64,000 nucleotides of DNA from CAVQCT01 sp964520865 (GCA_964520865.1 CAZFOY010000012.1:1-64000), one strand, 5' to 3'; shown: positions 9,005 through 18,258, counted from the first letter of the stretch. Made by a program: numbers and translations. The notes: generated by a model from the sequence alone, not told the origin.

Positions 9005-10423
9005 ATGAGATATCCTATCAGACTGCTCGCCCTGGCGCTGATTCTCGCCGGCGGACTGGTCGGTACGCTTCGGGCCGACGACGGAGCGCTCGACCAGAGC
9101 ATGCTGGACCAATTCAACAAGGAAATGCCGGACAGCGCTAACACGAATCGAATCATCAATGCGGTCGCCAACAATGACATTAAGCACCTCTCGCTCAATC
9201 GTGCTAAAATGATAAATCAGGACAAGCTGTTCAATTTCAAACTGAAGACGGCCGGAATAGTGAATCAGCGCGGCTCCGGCCGCTGCTGGATGTTCGCCGG
9301 CAATAATGTGTTTGCCCCCCGAATGATGACCAAGCTCCAGATGTCCGAGTTCGAACTGTCGGAACCGTACCTCACCTTCTACGACAAGATGGAGAAGGCC
9401 AACTTCTTCCTCGAGAGGATGATCGAACTTCGCGACAAACCGCTCGACGATCGGTCGGTGCAGGGGGAAATCGACAATGCGTTCGGCGACGGCGGCTGGT
9501 GGACCTACTTCCAGGATCTCGTCCAAAAATACGGCGTTGTCCCGCTTTCGGTGATGCCCGAAACTCATCAGTCAACCTCGACCGGCAATATCAATCGACT
9601 CGCGACTACAATTCTGCGGGGCGGTGCGGCCGATATCCGGCAGATGGCTAAGGAAGGCAAGTCGGTCAAGGACCTCAGGAAGTACAAGAAAGAGGTCCTC
9701 GGCAAGGTTTACAAACTTCTCGTCTACAATTACGGTGTCCCGCCGGCGAAGTTCACCTTCCGATACGAAGCCAAGAAGGATACGGTGAAGTCGATAACCG
9801 AAGGTTCCTACACACCGCAGTCTTTCTTCCACGAGTTCTTCGGAGAATCGATTCCGGACTATGTCGGGTTGGTGAACGTTCCGACCCTGCCGTACGATAC
9901 GCTGTACATCCTGGAGCAGAGTCGGAACATTTATGAGAAGCCGGACCAGGTGGTATTGAACCTCCCGATGGACAAGCTGGTGCAGTACGCAAAGACGTCT
10001 CTACTTGACAGCCAGGCGGTCTGGTTTGCGTGCGATGTCGGTCAGCAGAATTACGGCGACTCGGCGATCATGGAAGACCAGATTTATGATTACAATACGA
10101 CCTTCGGAATGAATTTCATTCTGTCGAAGGCGAATCGGATCAACTTCCATGAAATATCACCCAATCACGCCATGGTCCTCACCGGCGTCGATACAACAGA
10201 TGCCGGGGCACCCGACAAATGGCTGGTAGAAAACAGCTGGGGGACTAAACGGGGCGACAAGGGCTTCTGGTATATGTACCCTGACTGGTTCAACCAGTAC
10301 GTGCTGATGATCGTGGTCGACAAAAACCTGCTGAGTCAGGAAGACCAGCAGAAATTCAAACAGAAACCACATAAGATTGCCGACTGGGAGCCGTTCTTCC
10401 GGGCGCTTCGAAACCTGAACTGA
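9005..10423 (+). CDS. Exported C1B cysteine aminopeptidase (bleomycin hydrolase/PepC family)
   Basis: I chose the ATG at 9005 because AAAGGAG lies 5 bases upstream and the product then starts with a signal peptide (MRYPIRLL, cleavage near LRA-DDG), giving 472 residues. The papain-like catalytic set is complete: Cys94 in SGRCWMFA, His388 in NHAMVLTG and Asn410 in VENSWG. Family members trim N-terminal residues from peptides and are usually cytosolic; this one should act in the periplasm or outside the cell. The FAD-linked oxidase follows 5 bases later on the same strand, suggesting co-transcription without an obvious functional link. Confidence 0.92.
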   Translation: MRYPIRLLALALILAGGLVGTLRADDGALDQSMLDQFNKEMPDSANTNRIINAVANNDIKHLSLNRAKMINQDKLFNFKLKTAGIVNQRGSGRCWMFAGNNVFAPRMMTKLQMSEFELSEPYLTFYDKMEKANFFLERMIELRDKPLDDRSVQGEIDNAFGDGGWWTYFQDLVQKYGVVPLSVMPETHQSTSTGNINRLATTILRGGAADIRQMAKEGKSVKDLRKYKKEVLGKVYKLLVYNYGVPPAKFTFRYEAKKDTVKSITEGSYTPQSFFHEFFGESIPDYVGLVNVPTLPYDTLYILEQSRNIYEKPDQVVLNLPMDKLVQYAKTSLLDSQAVWFACDVGQQNYGDSAIMEDQIYDYNTTFGMNFILSKANRINFHEISPNHAMVLTGVDTTDAGAPDKWLVENSWGTKRGDKGFWYMYPDWFNQYVLMIVVDKNLLSQEDQQKFKQKPHKIADWEPFFRALRNLN

Positions 10424-10428
10424 ATGCC

Positions 10429-11790
10429 ATGAGCTTCCTGGATAGGCTGACGGGGATTCTCCCGTCCGACAGGATTTCTACCCACAAGGACAGTCTCGCC
10501 GTGGCGGCGCGCGATGAATCGACGCTGCCCGGCGTGAACCCGATCGCTATTGTCTGGGCTATGAACGCCGACGAAATAGCGGAGGTCATCAAGACATGCT
10601 ATGAAGAGAAGATCCCTGTGACCACCAGGGGGGCTGGAAGTGCTCTCGAAGGCTCTACCATTCCGCTTGAGAACGGGATCGTACTCGACGTCAGCCGAAT
10701 GACCAACGTCGTGAATCTGTGGCCCGACGACCTGCAAGTACAGGTAGAGCCGGGTATTATTTATGACAACCTCAATGCCCGCCTCAAGAACGACGGCCTC
10801 TTCTTCCCTCCATCGCCGGGCGGATCCGGGGATATCGCCACGGTCGGAGGGATGGTCTCAACGAATGCGAGCGGCATCTACTCAGTCAAGTATGGCGGCA
10901 CACGCGAATACGTCCTTGCGCTCGATATAGTCACCGGTACCGGCGAGAAAATGCGGCTTGGCAATCGGGCAATCAAGCGATCCAGCGGCTACAACCTGGT
11001 CGATCTAATCGCCGGATCGGAAGGTACGCTTGCAGTCATCTCGTCAATTACCATTAAGTTAGCCGGTCTTCCTGAAGGACGACTTCAGGCTGCCTTCAAA
11101 TTCGACTCGGAGTCGAACGCGGCCAAAGCGGTCTCCGAAATGCGCAAGTACGGGCTGGATATTGCTGCTATTGAGTTCCTTGATCGCGAAGTAATGAAAG
11201 CGCTGAACATGCTCAAAGGGTACGAACTCGAAGAAGTTCCAGCGCTGTTTCTCGAATTCCACGGTCCCGATCCGGTCACACAGTCCAATCACGAACTGGC
11301 CGAGTCAATCTGTGAGGAACTTAACGGCTCGCATCTCGAACTCGGAGAAGGGAAACGCCCCTGGGAGATTCGGCATTTCGTTACCGATGCGATCAAGTAC
11401 CGCCAGCCCGGCTATACTATCATCAGGAACGATGTCGCCTTCCCTATCTCGCACCTGCCCGAGATGGTCGAGTATTGCCATCAACTCGCCAATGAGTTCA
11501 ATATTCTGATTCACACCTTCGGCCATGTAGGCATGGGCCTGCTCCACGCCCTGATTCTTGCCCGCAGCGAGGACGCCGACGAGTGGAGTCGAGCGATGAA
11601 GGCAAATGACAGAATCATCCGGAAAACAATCGAGCTCGACGGCACCATTTCGGGTGAACACGGGATCGGGCTTGGCCACAAGGACCTTTTCCCGCTTGAA
11701 CACGGAAATTCTGTCGAGTTGATGCGCAAAATCAAGAGACAGTTCGACCCGGCCAATATTCTGAACCCGGGCAAGATCTTCGATATCTAA
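10429..11790 (+). CDS. FAD-linked 2-hydroxyacid oxidase, GlcD/D-lactate dehydrogenase family
   Basis: This 453-residue flavoprotein probably oxidises D-lactate or glycolate. The FAD-binding PCMH domain fills residues 40-215, with TRGAGSALEGS near 65 and SPGGSGDIATVGGM near 130. The C-terminal FAD-oxidase domain carries HTFGHVGMGLLH, SGEHGIGLGHK and the closing FDPANILNPGK. There is no iron-sulfur domain and no GlcE or GlcF gene next to it, so it may be a single-subunit enzyme. It starts 5 bases after the peptidase gene. The precise substrate is not decided by the sequence. Confidence 0.9.
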   Translation: MSFLDRLTGILPSDRISTHKDSLAVAARDESTLPGVNPIAIVWAMNADEIAEVIKTCYEEKIPVTTRGAGSALEGSTIPLENGIVLDVSRMTNVVNLWPDDLQVQVEPGIIYDNLNARLKNDGLFFPPSPGGSGDIATVGGMVSTNASGIYSVKYGGTREYVLALDIVTGTGEKMRLGNRAIKRSSGYNLVDLIAGSEGTLAVISSITIKLAGLPEGRLQAAFKFDSESNAAKAVSEMRKYGLDIAAIEFLDREVMKALNMLKGYELEEVPALFLEFHGPDPVTQSNHELAESICEELNGSHLELGEGKRPWEIRHFVTDAIKYRQPGYTIIRNDVAFPISHLPEMVEYCHQLANEFNILIHTFGHVGMGLLHALILARSEDADEWSRAMKANDRIIRKTIELDGTISGEHGIGLGHKDLFPLEHGNSVELMRKIKRQFDPANILNPGKIFDI

Positions 11791-11959
11791 TTTCATCCCC
11801 CGTTAGCCCCCGATTCGAAAAGAGTTGGGCTGGAAACATTCCGCCAATGCCGGCGGTTTCCATACGTAATACTACTGTCTTCATATCACCTCGAGCCTTA
11901 CCGCATCGGGGACTGGAAAGTTACTGCTGAATCGAACAAAACCTGAGGAGTCTCGGACT

Positions 11960-13420
11960 ATGAACCGTCTCTCTATCATTCTCTTATTAGCCCTTGCCTT
12001 TCCAACCATTGCCTGCTCTGACAATAACAACACGGGAAAGACTGTCCAGCAACCGGCGGCAACGCCGATAACCGCCCAACTCCTGATCCCCGGCCTGACT
12101 CAGCCGCTGTTTGTTTGCTCGCCGCCTGGAGACAATGACCGGCTGTTCATAGTCGAACGTACCGGCAGGATTAAGATCTATAAGAACGGCGCCGTTCTTT
12201 CAAGGCCTTTCATTAACCTTTCCTCCAAGATTACAACCAGCGGTTCCGAGCAGGGTCTGCTTGGGCTCGCCTTTAACCCGAACTACGCGAGCAACGGCTA
12301 CTTCTACGTGAACTACGTCGACCACAACGGGGATTCTCATATCGCGAGGTTCACCGTCTCCGCAACCGATCCCGACTCGGCCGTTCTCGCGAGCGAGAAG
12401 ACCATATTGTTCGTGAACCAGCCCTACTCCAACCATAATGCCGGGATGCTCGCATTCGGCCCGAACGACGGCTACCTGTATTTCGGACTGGGCGACGGTG
12501 GTTCCGGAGGCGACCCACAGAACCGGGCTCAAAACCTCGATTCGCTGTTCGGCAAACTGCTCCGGGTGGACGTCGATTCAGGTGACCCCTACTCCATACC
12601 TCCCAGCAATCCGTTCGTGGGAAACTCGAACGCCCGACCGGAAATTTGGGCATACGGCCTGCGAAACCCCTGGCGATTCAGTTTCGACCGCCAGACAGGT
12701 AATTTGTATATCGGCGATGTGGGTCAGAACGCTGTCGAAGAAGTCGATTACCAGCCGGCTTCGAGTTCAGGCGGTCAAAACTACGGCTGGCGGCTGATGG
12801 AAGGAGATCGCTGCTATAATCCCTCGAGCAACTGTGACCCGGGTGGCCTCACCCCACCGATCTTGACCTACTACCACTCCGACCCCGGCAATCCCTGTTC
12901 GATTACGGGAGGATATGTTTACCGCGGATGCGCCATTCCTGACCTATCCGGGACGTACTTTTATGCCGACTACTGCTATGGTCATGTCTGGAGCTTTAAA
13001 TACGACGGCACGACGGTGACCGACTGGCAGGACCGAACGAACGAGTTAGGGCTAAGCGGCCTCTCGATTTCGTCCTTCGGTGAAGACGCGGCGGGAGAGA
13101 TCTATATTGTCGATCTGGGTGGAAGTGTATACAAAATCGTGCCGGATGGTGTCCCTTCTCAATGCAATCTCAACTGCTGTCAGGGAGAACGCGGGAATAT
13201 CGATCAGGATCCGCAAAACAACATCGATATCAGCGACATCATTTACCTGGTGGACTATATGTTCGGCTCCGGCCCTGCCCCGACTTGCATCACCGCCGCA
13301 AATGTCAATGGTAGTGCCGACGGAGTGGTCGACATATCGGATTTGATCTACCTTGTAGATTACATGTTCGGGACCGGGCCCGCTCCGGGCAACTGTCCGG
13401 TGACACTGGCATCGAATTGA
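11960..13420 (+). CDS. Glucose/sorbosone dehydrogenase-like beta-propeller with C-terminal dockerin-like repeats
   Basis: This 486-residue protein starts with a signal whose end, TIAC at residue 19, looks like a lipobox, so it may be a lipoprotein. Residues 40-395 form a PQQ-type sugar dehydrogenase propeller: VERTGRIKIY, GLLGLAFNP, the SNHNAGML calcium/PQQ segment, GDGGSGGDP and YGLRNPWRFSFD. Residues 400-486 contain CCQGERGNID and two copies of the DISDxIYLVDYMFG calcium loop, a dockerin-like pair. The family oxidises aldose sugars. The C-terminal pair recurs in three other exported proteins of this window. Confidence 0.9.
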   Translation: MNRLSIILLLALAFPTIACSDNNNTGKTVQQPAATPITAQLLIPGLTQPLFVCSPPGDNDRLFIVERTGRIKIYKNGAVLSRPFINLSSKITTSGSEQGLLGLAFNPNYASNGYFYVNYVDHNGDSHIARFTVSATDPDSAVLASEKTILFVNQPYSNHNAGMLAFGPNDGYLYFGLGDGGSGGDPQNRAQNLDSLFGKLLRVDVDSGDPYSIPPSNPFVGNSNARPEIWAYGLRNPWRFSFDRQTGNLYIGDVGQNAVEEVDYQPASSSGGQNYGWRLMEGDRCYNPSSNCDPGGLTPPILTYYHSDPGNPCSITGGYVYRGCAIPDLSGTYFYADYCYGHVWSFKYDGTTVTDWQDRTNELGLSGLSISSFGEDAAGEIYIVDLGGSVYKIVPDGVPSQCNLNCCQGERGNIDQDPQNNIDISDIIYLVDYMFGSGPAPTCITAANVNGSADGVVDISDLIYLVDYMFGTGPAPGNCPVTLASN

Positions 13421-13617
13421 CCACATGTCAATCACACCAAGCCGGGATGAACTTTGGCGGCCGGTTTCAGGAACGATGTCGGCAGTAGCGTTTATAATCA
13501 GTCAGTCGTAGATTTCCTTTCAAAAACCACGTGCGCAGGGAATATTTCCGGAATTCGTTCTCATGGAGTATTTCAGTGTGCACTTAACGCTAACATTCAA
13601 GATGGAGGGTTTTCCTT

Positions 13618-14364
13618 ATGCGAATCCCCTTTCGACCGGCAGTGTGGGCCGGAGTCCTTGCAGCATTCGTCGCCGCCGCGGCGATGGCCGCGCCGAAGCT
13701 GACTCTTCCCGAAGAGTCCTTCGACTTTGGATTCGTCCCACAGCACGCCAAAGTCTCGCATGTCTTCTGGCTGAAGTCGACCGGCGATGACTCGCTGAAA
13801 ATTCTGAAAGTCATCCCCGGGTGCGGCTGCACCAAGGCCCCGCTTGACAAGCAGGAAATGGCAGCGGGAGACAGCACGCAGCTCGAAGTCATCTTCTCCA
13901 CCGGCAACTATACGCGCAAGGTGACGAAGAGACCGAAAATCCAGACTAATGAAGGTCCGCCGGATAGGTTCGTTTCGATTCTATGCAATGTGGAGACCCA
14001 TCCGGATTCTTCCTATCCCCTCGTCATCGATCCATACAAGCTGGACATGACCCAGCTCGGCGATAAGGTGCGGGATGAGATGTCGTTCACGATCAAGAAC
14101 GTGACGGATCAGAAGCTGGCTCTTTCTGTCGTCAGTTTACCGGCCAATTTCTTCCGTCTGGAAATCCCGGCGTCGGTTGCTCCGGGAGCTACGGTAGAAG
14201 GAAAACTGAAGCTCGACAAGTCGGCGATTGATCAGGATTTTGAGAAGTCGTTCACGCTTGAGCTAAGCGATGCCGGGCATACCCGATTTACGGTACCGGT
14301 CAAGCGGGTGGTCCGGCCCAGCGGCGACAACGGTGTGGCTGCATCGGAGGACAACGACCAATGA
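13618..14364 (+). CDS. DUF1573 exported protein, Cys form (copy 1)
   Basis: This 248-residue protein has a strong ribosome binding site (GGAGGG) and a signal peptide ending near AMA-APK. The DUF1573 domain follows: FDFGFVPQHAKVSHVFWLK near residue 40, then PGCGCTKAPL with the CxC pair at residues 69-71, then PGD-like AAGD. A second immunoglobulin-like half follows. DUF1573 is an exported Ig-like fold of unknown function. This copy is closely related to the selenocysteine copy at 15370 and is the reference that shows Cys at the TGA position. A terminator follows at 14412. Confidence 0.9.
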   Translation: MRIPFRPAVWAGVLAAFVAAAAMAAPKLTLPEESFDFGFVPQHAKVSHVFWLKSTGDDSLKILKVIPGCGCTKAPLDKQEMAAGDSTQLEVIFSTGNYTRKVTKRPKIQTNEGPPDRFVSILCNVETHPDSSYPLVIDPYKLDMTQLGDKVRDEMSFTIKNVTDQKLALSVVSLPANFFRLEIPASVAPGATVEGKLKLDKSAIDQDFEKSFTLELSDAGHTRFTVPVKRVVRPSGDNGVAASEDNDQ

Positions 14365-14411
14365 TTGTCGCCTGATATAACCTGTCGGCGACAGGCATTA
14401 GTCGTATCTTG

Positions 14412-14449
14412 AAAAGAGAACCGGATCTCAAAATCGGTTCTCTTTTTTT
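14412..14449 (+). terminator. Rho-independent terminator
   Basis: AAAAGAGAACCG pairs with CGGTTCTCTTTT across an 11-base loop, and seven T follow. It ends transcription of the first DUF1573 gene and separates it from the next two. Confidence 0.9.
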
Positions 14450-14621
14450 GTGCCGGCCGAGCAGTTTCATCTAACCCTTTGCTCTCCCCTATCATAGGGC
14501 TTGTTATTAGACTGAATCTATCTCTATTTCCCCGGCAATCCGTCCTTGACTAAGTGATTGCAATTGATATATTTATGTAATCATGGAACAATTTTCACCA
14601 CGAGCATTATAATAGGTTAGT

Positions 14622-15341
14622 ATGCGACAGGTACTGGGACTGGTAATGATTCTAACGGCGTGTGCGTGCGTACCGGCATTTGCCCAACCAAAACTGGAGA
14701 TAGCTGATAATTCCTATGATTTCGGCTTAATCCCGCAGAGTTGTACTATCAGTCAATTTTTCTGGTTCAAATCGATCGGTACTGATACCTTGAAAATCGA
14801 CCATATCAAAACGGGCTGTACCTGCGCATTGATGCCGATGGAGCGTGATTGGATTGCCCCCGGAGACAGCTTGAAGGTCGGTATTTATTGGGAGATGGGC
14901 AAGGCCCTGAACGCTATCGGAAGGTTTCCTTATATTTACACCAACGCCCAGGCCGATCCATACCGTATTTACCTTACGGGATATGTTGTTAAGTCCGGCG
15001 ACTCACTTCGGCCCTTATCCGTAAGCCCATACAAATTCGAATTGACCAAATACGGAGATCATGCCATCGACAGCATGAGTTTTAAACTTACGAACCACCT
15101 GAGCAGAGAGATTTCTGTCCGAGTCGTTTCTTTTCCGCTCGAGGAGTGTGACGTTTTCGTTCCTTCCTCGATCAAAGGCGGAGGTACAGCGGAAGGATAC
15201 ATTAAAGTCCGACCGGAATTTCTCGACAAAGAATTTAAGAGATCGATTACTCTGCAGATGGATGACCCGAAAAATACCCGTGTAACGCTGCCGATCCGGA
15301 GAAAATTCTACGGGACCGGCGCAACGTCACTTGCCGACTAA
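14622..15341 (+). CDS. DUF1573 exported protein (copy 2)
   Basis: This 239-residue paralogue has a signal peptide (MRQVLGLVMIL, cleavage near AFA-QPK). The domain shows YDFGLIPQSCTISQFFWFK and then TGCTCALMPM, a CxC pair aligned with that of copy 1, and IAPGDSLKV. It is more divergent from copies 1 and 3 than they are from each other. It starts after an AT-rich 170-base leader and is 28 bases from the selenocysteine copy, so copies 2 and 3 form an operon. Function unknown. Confidence 0.88.
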   Translation: MRQVLGLVMILTACACVPAFAQPKLEIADNSYDFGLIPQSCTISQFFWFKSIGTDTLKIDHIKTGCTCALMPMERDWIAPGDSLKVGIYWEMGKALNAIGRFPYIYTNAQADPYRIYLTGYVVKSGDSLRPLSVSPYKFELTKYGDHAIDSMSFKLTNHLSREISVRVVSFPLEECDVFVPSSIKGGGTAEGYIKVRPEFLDKEFKRSITLQMDDPKNTRVTLPIRRKFYGTGATSLAD

Positions 15342-15369
15342 GTAAACCGAAAGGATAGAGAGCGTCAGT

Positions 15370-16119
15370 ATGAACAAACGATTGCTACTACTTCTGGGGA
15401 CTATCCTGGTTGTATTGTTGATGTTGGGCACCGCTTTCGCGGCCCCGCGTCTGACAATACCGCAGACCGATTTCAATTTCGGTAACGTTCCCCAAAATGC
15501 TAAGATTTCGCATGTTTTCTGGCTTCACTCTACCGGTGACGATTCATTGAAGATCCTGAAAGTGGTGCCTGGCTGAGGATGCACCCAGGCTCCTCTTGCG
15601 AAGAAGGAGCTTGCTGTCGGTGACAGCACTCAGCTTGAAATTATCTTCAATACGAAGTCCTATACCGGTCGGGTAACGAAACGACCGAAAATTCAGACAA
15701 GCGAAGGTCCGCCGGACAAGTTCGTTTCGATCCTTTGCCAGGTTGAAACACGTCCCGATTCGACCTATCCGATTATCGTCGAACCGTACAAGCTGGATAT
15801 GACCCAGCTGGGCGACAAGGTCCGGGATGAGATGACTTTCAGTATCAAGAACGTGTCCGACCAGAAGCTTGATCTGTCCATGGTGAGCGCGGCTCCCGGA
15901 TTCTTCAAGGTGAAACTACCCTCTTCGATCGCCCCCGGGCAGTCGGTGGAAGGTCAGTTGAAGCTGGACAAGGACATGCTCACTAAGGACTTTGAGAAGT
16001 CATTCACCATCGAATTGAGTGATTCCACTCACTCCCGCTTTACCGTTCCGGTCAAGCGTACGGTGCGCCCGAGCATTCAGACGAGCCAGACCCGGCACGC
16101 GACAGGTCAGGGCAAATAG
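15370..16119 (+). CDS. DUF1573 selenoprotein, in-frame TGA read as selenocysteine (copy 3)
   Basis: The frame starts at ATG 15370 with AAGGAT upstream and a signal peptide ending near AFA-APR. It meets a TGA at 15574-15576 (codon 69) and continues open for 173 codons with unbroken DUF1573 similarity to a TAG at 16119. Copy 1 reads PGCGCTKAPL at this point; this gene reads PG-TGA-GCTQAPL, so the TGA replaces only the first Cys of CxC. A SECIS-like hairpin follows at 15587-15612. A full product has 249 residues with Sec69 and Cys71, exported across the inner membrane. Redox or metal chemistry at the UxC pair is an inference. A plain nonsense mutation is the alternative, but the exact Cys position, hairpin and undamaged rest of the frame speak against it. 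Confidence 0.88.
15587..15612 (+). promoter_or_regulatory. SECIS-like hairpin of the DUF1573 selenoprotein gene
   Basis: AGGCTCCT (15587-15594) pairs with AGGAGCTT (15605-15612) with one G-U pair. CTT (15595-15597) pairs with AAG (15601-15603), leaving a single bulged A. The apical loop is GCG. The loop begins 21 bases after the TGA. This matches the bacterial SECIS pattern: apical loop about 16-37 nt downstream of UGA with a G among its first two bases. It would bind SelB. Confidence 0.8.
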
Positions 16120-16146
16120 AATCGACTCGATTCACTCTTGAAATTC

Positions 16147-16178
16147 AAAGAGCTGCTCGATAGAGCGGCTCTTTTTTT
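16147..16178 (+). terminator. Rho-independent terminator after the DUF1573 pair
   Basis: AAAGAGCTGCTC pairs with GAGCGGCTCTTT (one G-U pair) around a GATA loop, and the stem runs into a T-run. It terminates the copy 2 and copy 3 transcript. Confidence 0.92.
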
Positions 16179-16220
16179 GTGCTTTTGTTCCGTGAGGAGC
16201 ACCGCGAAGCAAAGGAGCAT

Positions 16221-16799
16221 TCACTTTTGAGAGCCATTATCCAGTCTTCCTATTACTGCGTAACGTGAGTTGCTCCGGATTGCGGATATGACGCCGTCTG
16301 ATATCTCGGCGTCTGTCAGCCATCTCCGAGAACCGCCTTCTACTTCATATCCAAGCTGAATCTGGTGGTATTCGCAAAGGTCGGGAATGTTCAGCCCGGC
16401 TGCTACTGCGGGACGCGACGAAGTACTGGACAGAACATGAAAGACCTTCCACTCCTCGGCTTGCCGGGAAGAGATAACATTGATCACTGCCTGAAGTGCG
16501 TCCTGCGCGGTACTGTGGATCCATGCGACAACTAACCGGGCCGGTCCGCTGTCGCACAACTTGTTGACCTCCTGAGTGAGTTCGGAATAATCCCGATAGT
16601 CGACTGAGAGAGGAACTATCTGCTGGTTCGCTTCGACCAGTCGCTGGAGTTTCAATTTGTCTCGACCCAGAACGGAGGTAGTATACCCTTGGCCTGCAAT
16701 CCAAAGACTGACGCCGGCCAGCATTCCGGAGCCGCCTATGACGAGTGCCTGTCCGGGACGTAAACTTCGATCGGGATGCTTCCGCGTGCCGGGAGGCAA
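16221..16799 (-). CDS. Short-chain dehydrogenase-like protein
   Basis: This 192-residue cytoplasmic protein carries ALVIGGSGMLAGVSLW near residue 18, a Rossmann nucleotide-binding start. It then has VLGRDKLKLQRL, as in small SDR-like proteins that often lack a full YxxxK. No clear YxxxK catalytic pair is present, so enzymatic activity is uncertain. The start appears to be TTG at 16799, with GAGGA upstream inside the end of the preceding gene. It follows the GWxTD gene by 4 bases, so the three genes 19593-16221 form an operon. Confidence 0.75.
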   Translation of the reverse strand: MPPGTRKHPDRSLRPGQALVIGGSGMLAGVSLWIAGQGYTTSVLGRDKLKLQRLVEANQQIVPLSVDYRDYSELTQEVNKLCDSGPARLVVAWIHSTAQDALQAVINVISSRQAEEWKVFHVLSSTSSRPAVAAGLNIPDLCEYHQIQLGYEVEGGSRRWLTDAEISDGVISAIRSNSRYAVIGRLDNGSQK

Positions 16800-16803
16800 C
16801 GGA

Positions 16804-18249
16804 TCAATCCTCGACTATATCGATAAACCCTTGGTTGACGCGGTCCTGCCAGTCTTTACTGTACACCTCCCCTTTGACGTTGGAGTGGACAAGCCGATAG
16901 TCCGAGTTGCCGGTGTAATCCTCGAATATAAACAGCTTGCCTTCGCGAATAGATCGGTAATACCAGACCACAAACGGATTGCCGATTCGAGGTGCCTCGA
17001 AATCATCCCGCTCGTCCCAGGGACCATAAGTCATGTAGATCCTTCCCCGGTCGGTCAACCAGCCGTTAGTCTTCTCGGCATTGGTGGAAAAGAACCTGTT
17101 CGCGTAGGCGTATCGACGGACCATCTCAGTCTGATTCTCGATACCGGGAGTCGACGGATCGGAGTCGTGCTCCCTCCAGTACTGCGCAAGGTAGTTCAGC
17201 TTGCCGCTGTCGGAAAGATTGTTCAGAGCGGTAGATTGTTCCGGGGTCAGGAGGTATTTCACCAGGTGCACTTTATCGGCCAGGGAAAGGCTGTCATATC
17301 TGCTTCTCCCTCCGAAGGTCTTCGCCGCTGCAATCTGCACTGCCTGAGGAGAGACGATGTGAAAAGGAATATCGAACGTATCGCTCACATTGTCCGAGAC
17401 ATCGGTTGCGACCAGCTCAAGCTTGTAGTTTCCGGTGGGCCAATCCTTGATGTCAATCGGTTCGGTAACAACCGTCGTTGTTGCCTCTGACCGCCGGACC
17501 AGCGACCCGAGCGGCCGGAAGAGGGCACCCTTGTCATCGAAGATCGTCAGACCGAACATATACCGGGGATCGGGCAGTTTCTCGGGCAGGTTGTATAACT
17601 CGCTGTAAAGGTACATCACCGTGTCATCGACGGAGAAAATATTGATCGGATTGATCAGTACGTTGAAGCCGTTCTTGGCGAGTCTCGGATTATAATCGGG
17701 GCTGTCTTCGCCGACGTACTTGAGATCGTAGGCGAGAAAACTTCCCCCAACGCTGATGCCGGTCTTTTTGGGCGGCACGACGGTAATTCGGTCAATAAAA
17801 TATGAACCCTCCCGTTTGCTTTTAGCGTCGATCACAGTGAGGCGGGCGGTGTATACGCCCGGCTTTACCATCAGAATCAGTTTGTTGAAGATCCGGTAGT
17901 TCTTCGTCGCCGCTTCCTTCTCGTCGTTCACTCTCAGCGAAAACAGCGTTCGAGCGGAATCGACCGGAAAACCGTCCGTCCCGATCAGATCGACCTGAGC
18001 GAACACACGGGCGTACAGCTCGTTGTCCGCAGACGAGTCCGGATGATAAAACTGAAACTCATCCCGGTTCACCGTGAATGGGAACTCCACCAGTGCGACC
18101 GAGTCGTACACAGGGTTATCATAAACGATGTCGCCGGCATAAACTGCCAGCGGTTCCCCCGGAGCGGCCAGACTCTTGTCCGCAGCCCCCCCGATCACGC
18201 CAATAGCTGAAAGCACAAGAAGTAAATTCCGAACCATATCCCTTGTCAT
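16804..18249 (-). CDS. GWxTD domain-containing exported protein (second copy)
   Basis: This 481-residue protein has a signal peptide (hydrophobic to about residue 28, AAPGEP). It has an Ig-like middle part. The C-terminal GWxTD domain begins at NGWLTDRGRIYMTYG near residue 395, ends in a conserved WYYRS region and has a FEDYTGNSDYRLVHS segment. GWxTD proteins are typical of FCB-group and acidobacterial genomes, exported and of unknown function. It lies 9 bases after the paralogue at 18259. Confidence 0.88.
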   Translation of the reverse strand: MTRDMVRNLLLVLSAIGVIGGAADKSLAAPGEPLAVYAGDIVYDNPVYDSVALVEFPFTVNRDEFQFYHPDSSADNELYARVFAQVDLIGTDGFPVDSARTLFSLRVNDEKEAATKNYRIFNKLILMVKPGVYTARLTVIDAKSKREGSYFIDRITVVPPKKTGISVGGSFLAYDLKYVGEDSPDYNPRLAKNGFNVLINPINIFSVDDTVMYLYSELYNLPEKLPDPRYMFGLTIFDDKGALFRPLGSLVRRSEATTTVVTEPIDIKDWPTGNYKLELVATDVSDNVSDTFDIPFHIVSPQAVQIAAAKTFGGRSRYDSLSLADKVHLVKYLLTPEQSTALNNLSDSGKLNYLAQYWREHDSDPSTPGIENQTEMVRRYAYANRFFSTNAEKTNGWLTDRGRIYMTYGPWDERDDFEAPRIGNPFVVWYYRSIREGKLFIFEDYTGNSDYRLVHSNVKGEVYSKDWQDRVNQGFIDIVED

Positions 18250-18258
18250 ACTCCTCTG

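Noticed and set aside
15370..16119. Pseudogene or sequencing error at the internal TGA
   Set aside because: The stop hits exactly the codon for a conserved Cys, all other codons of the domain are intact, a SECIS-like hairpin follows and a second gene in the window shows the same arrangement.
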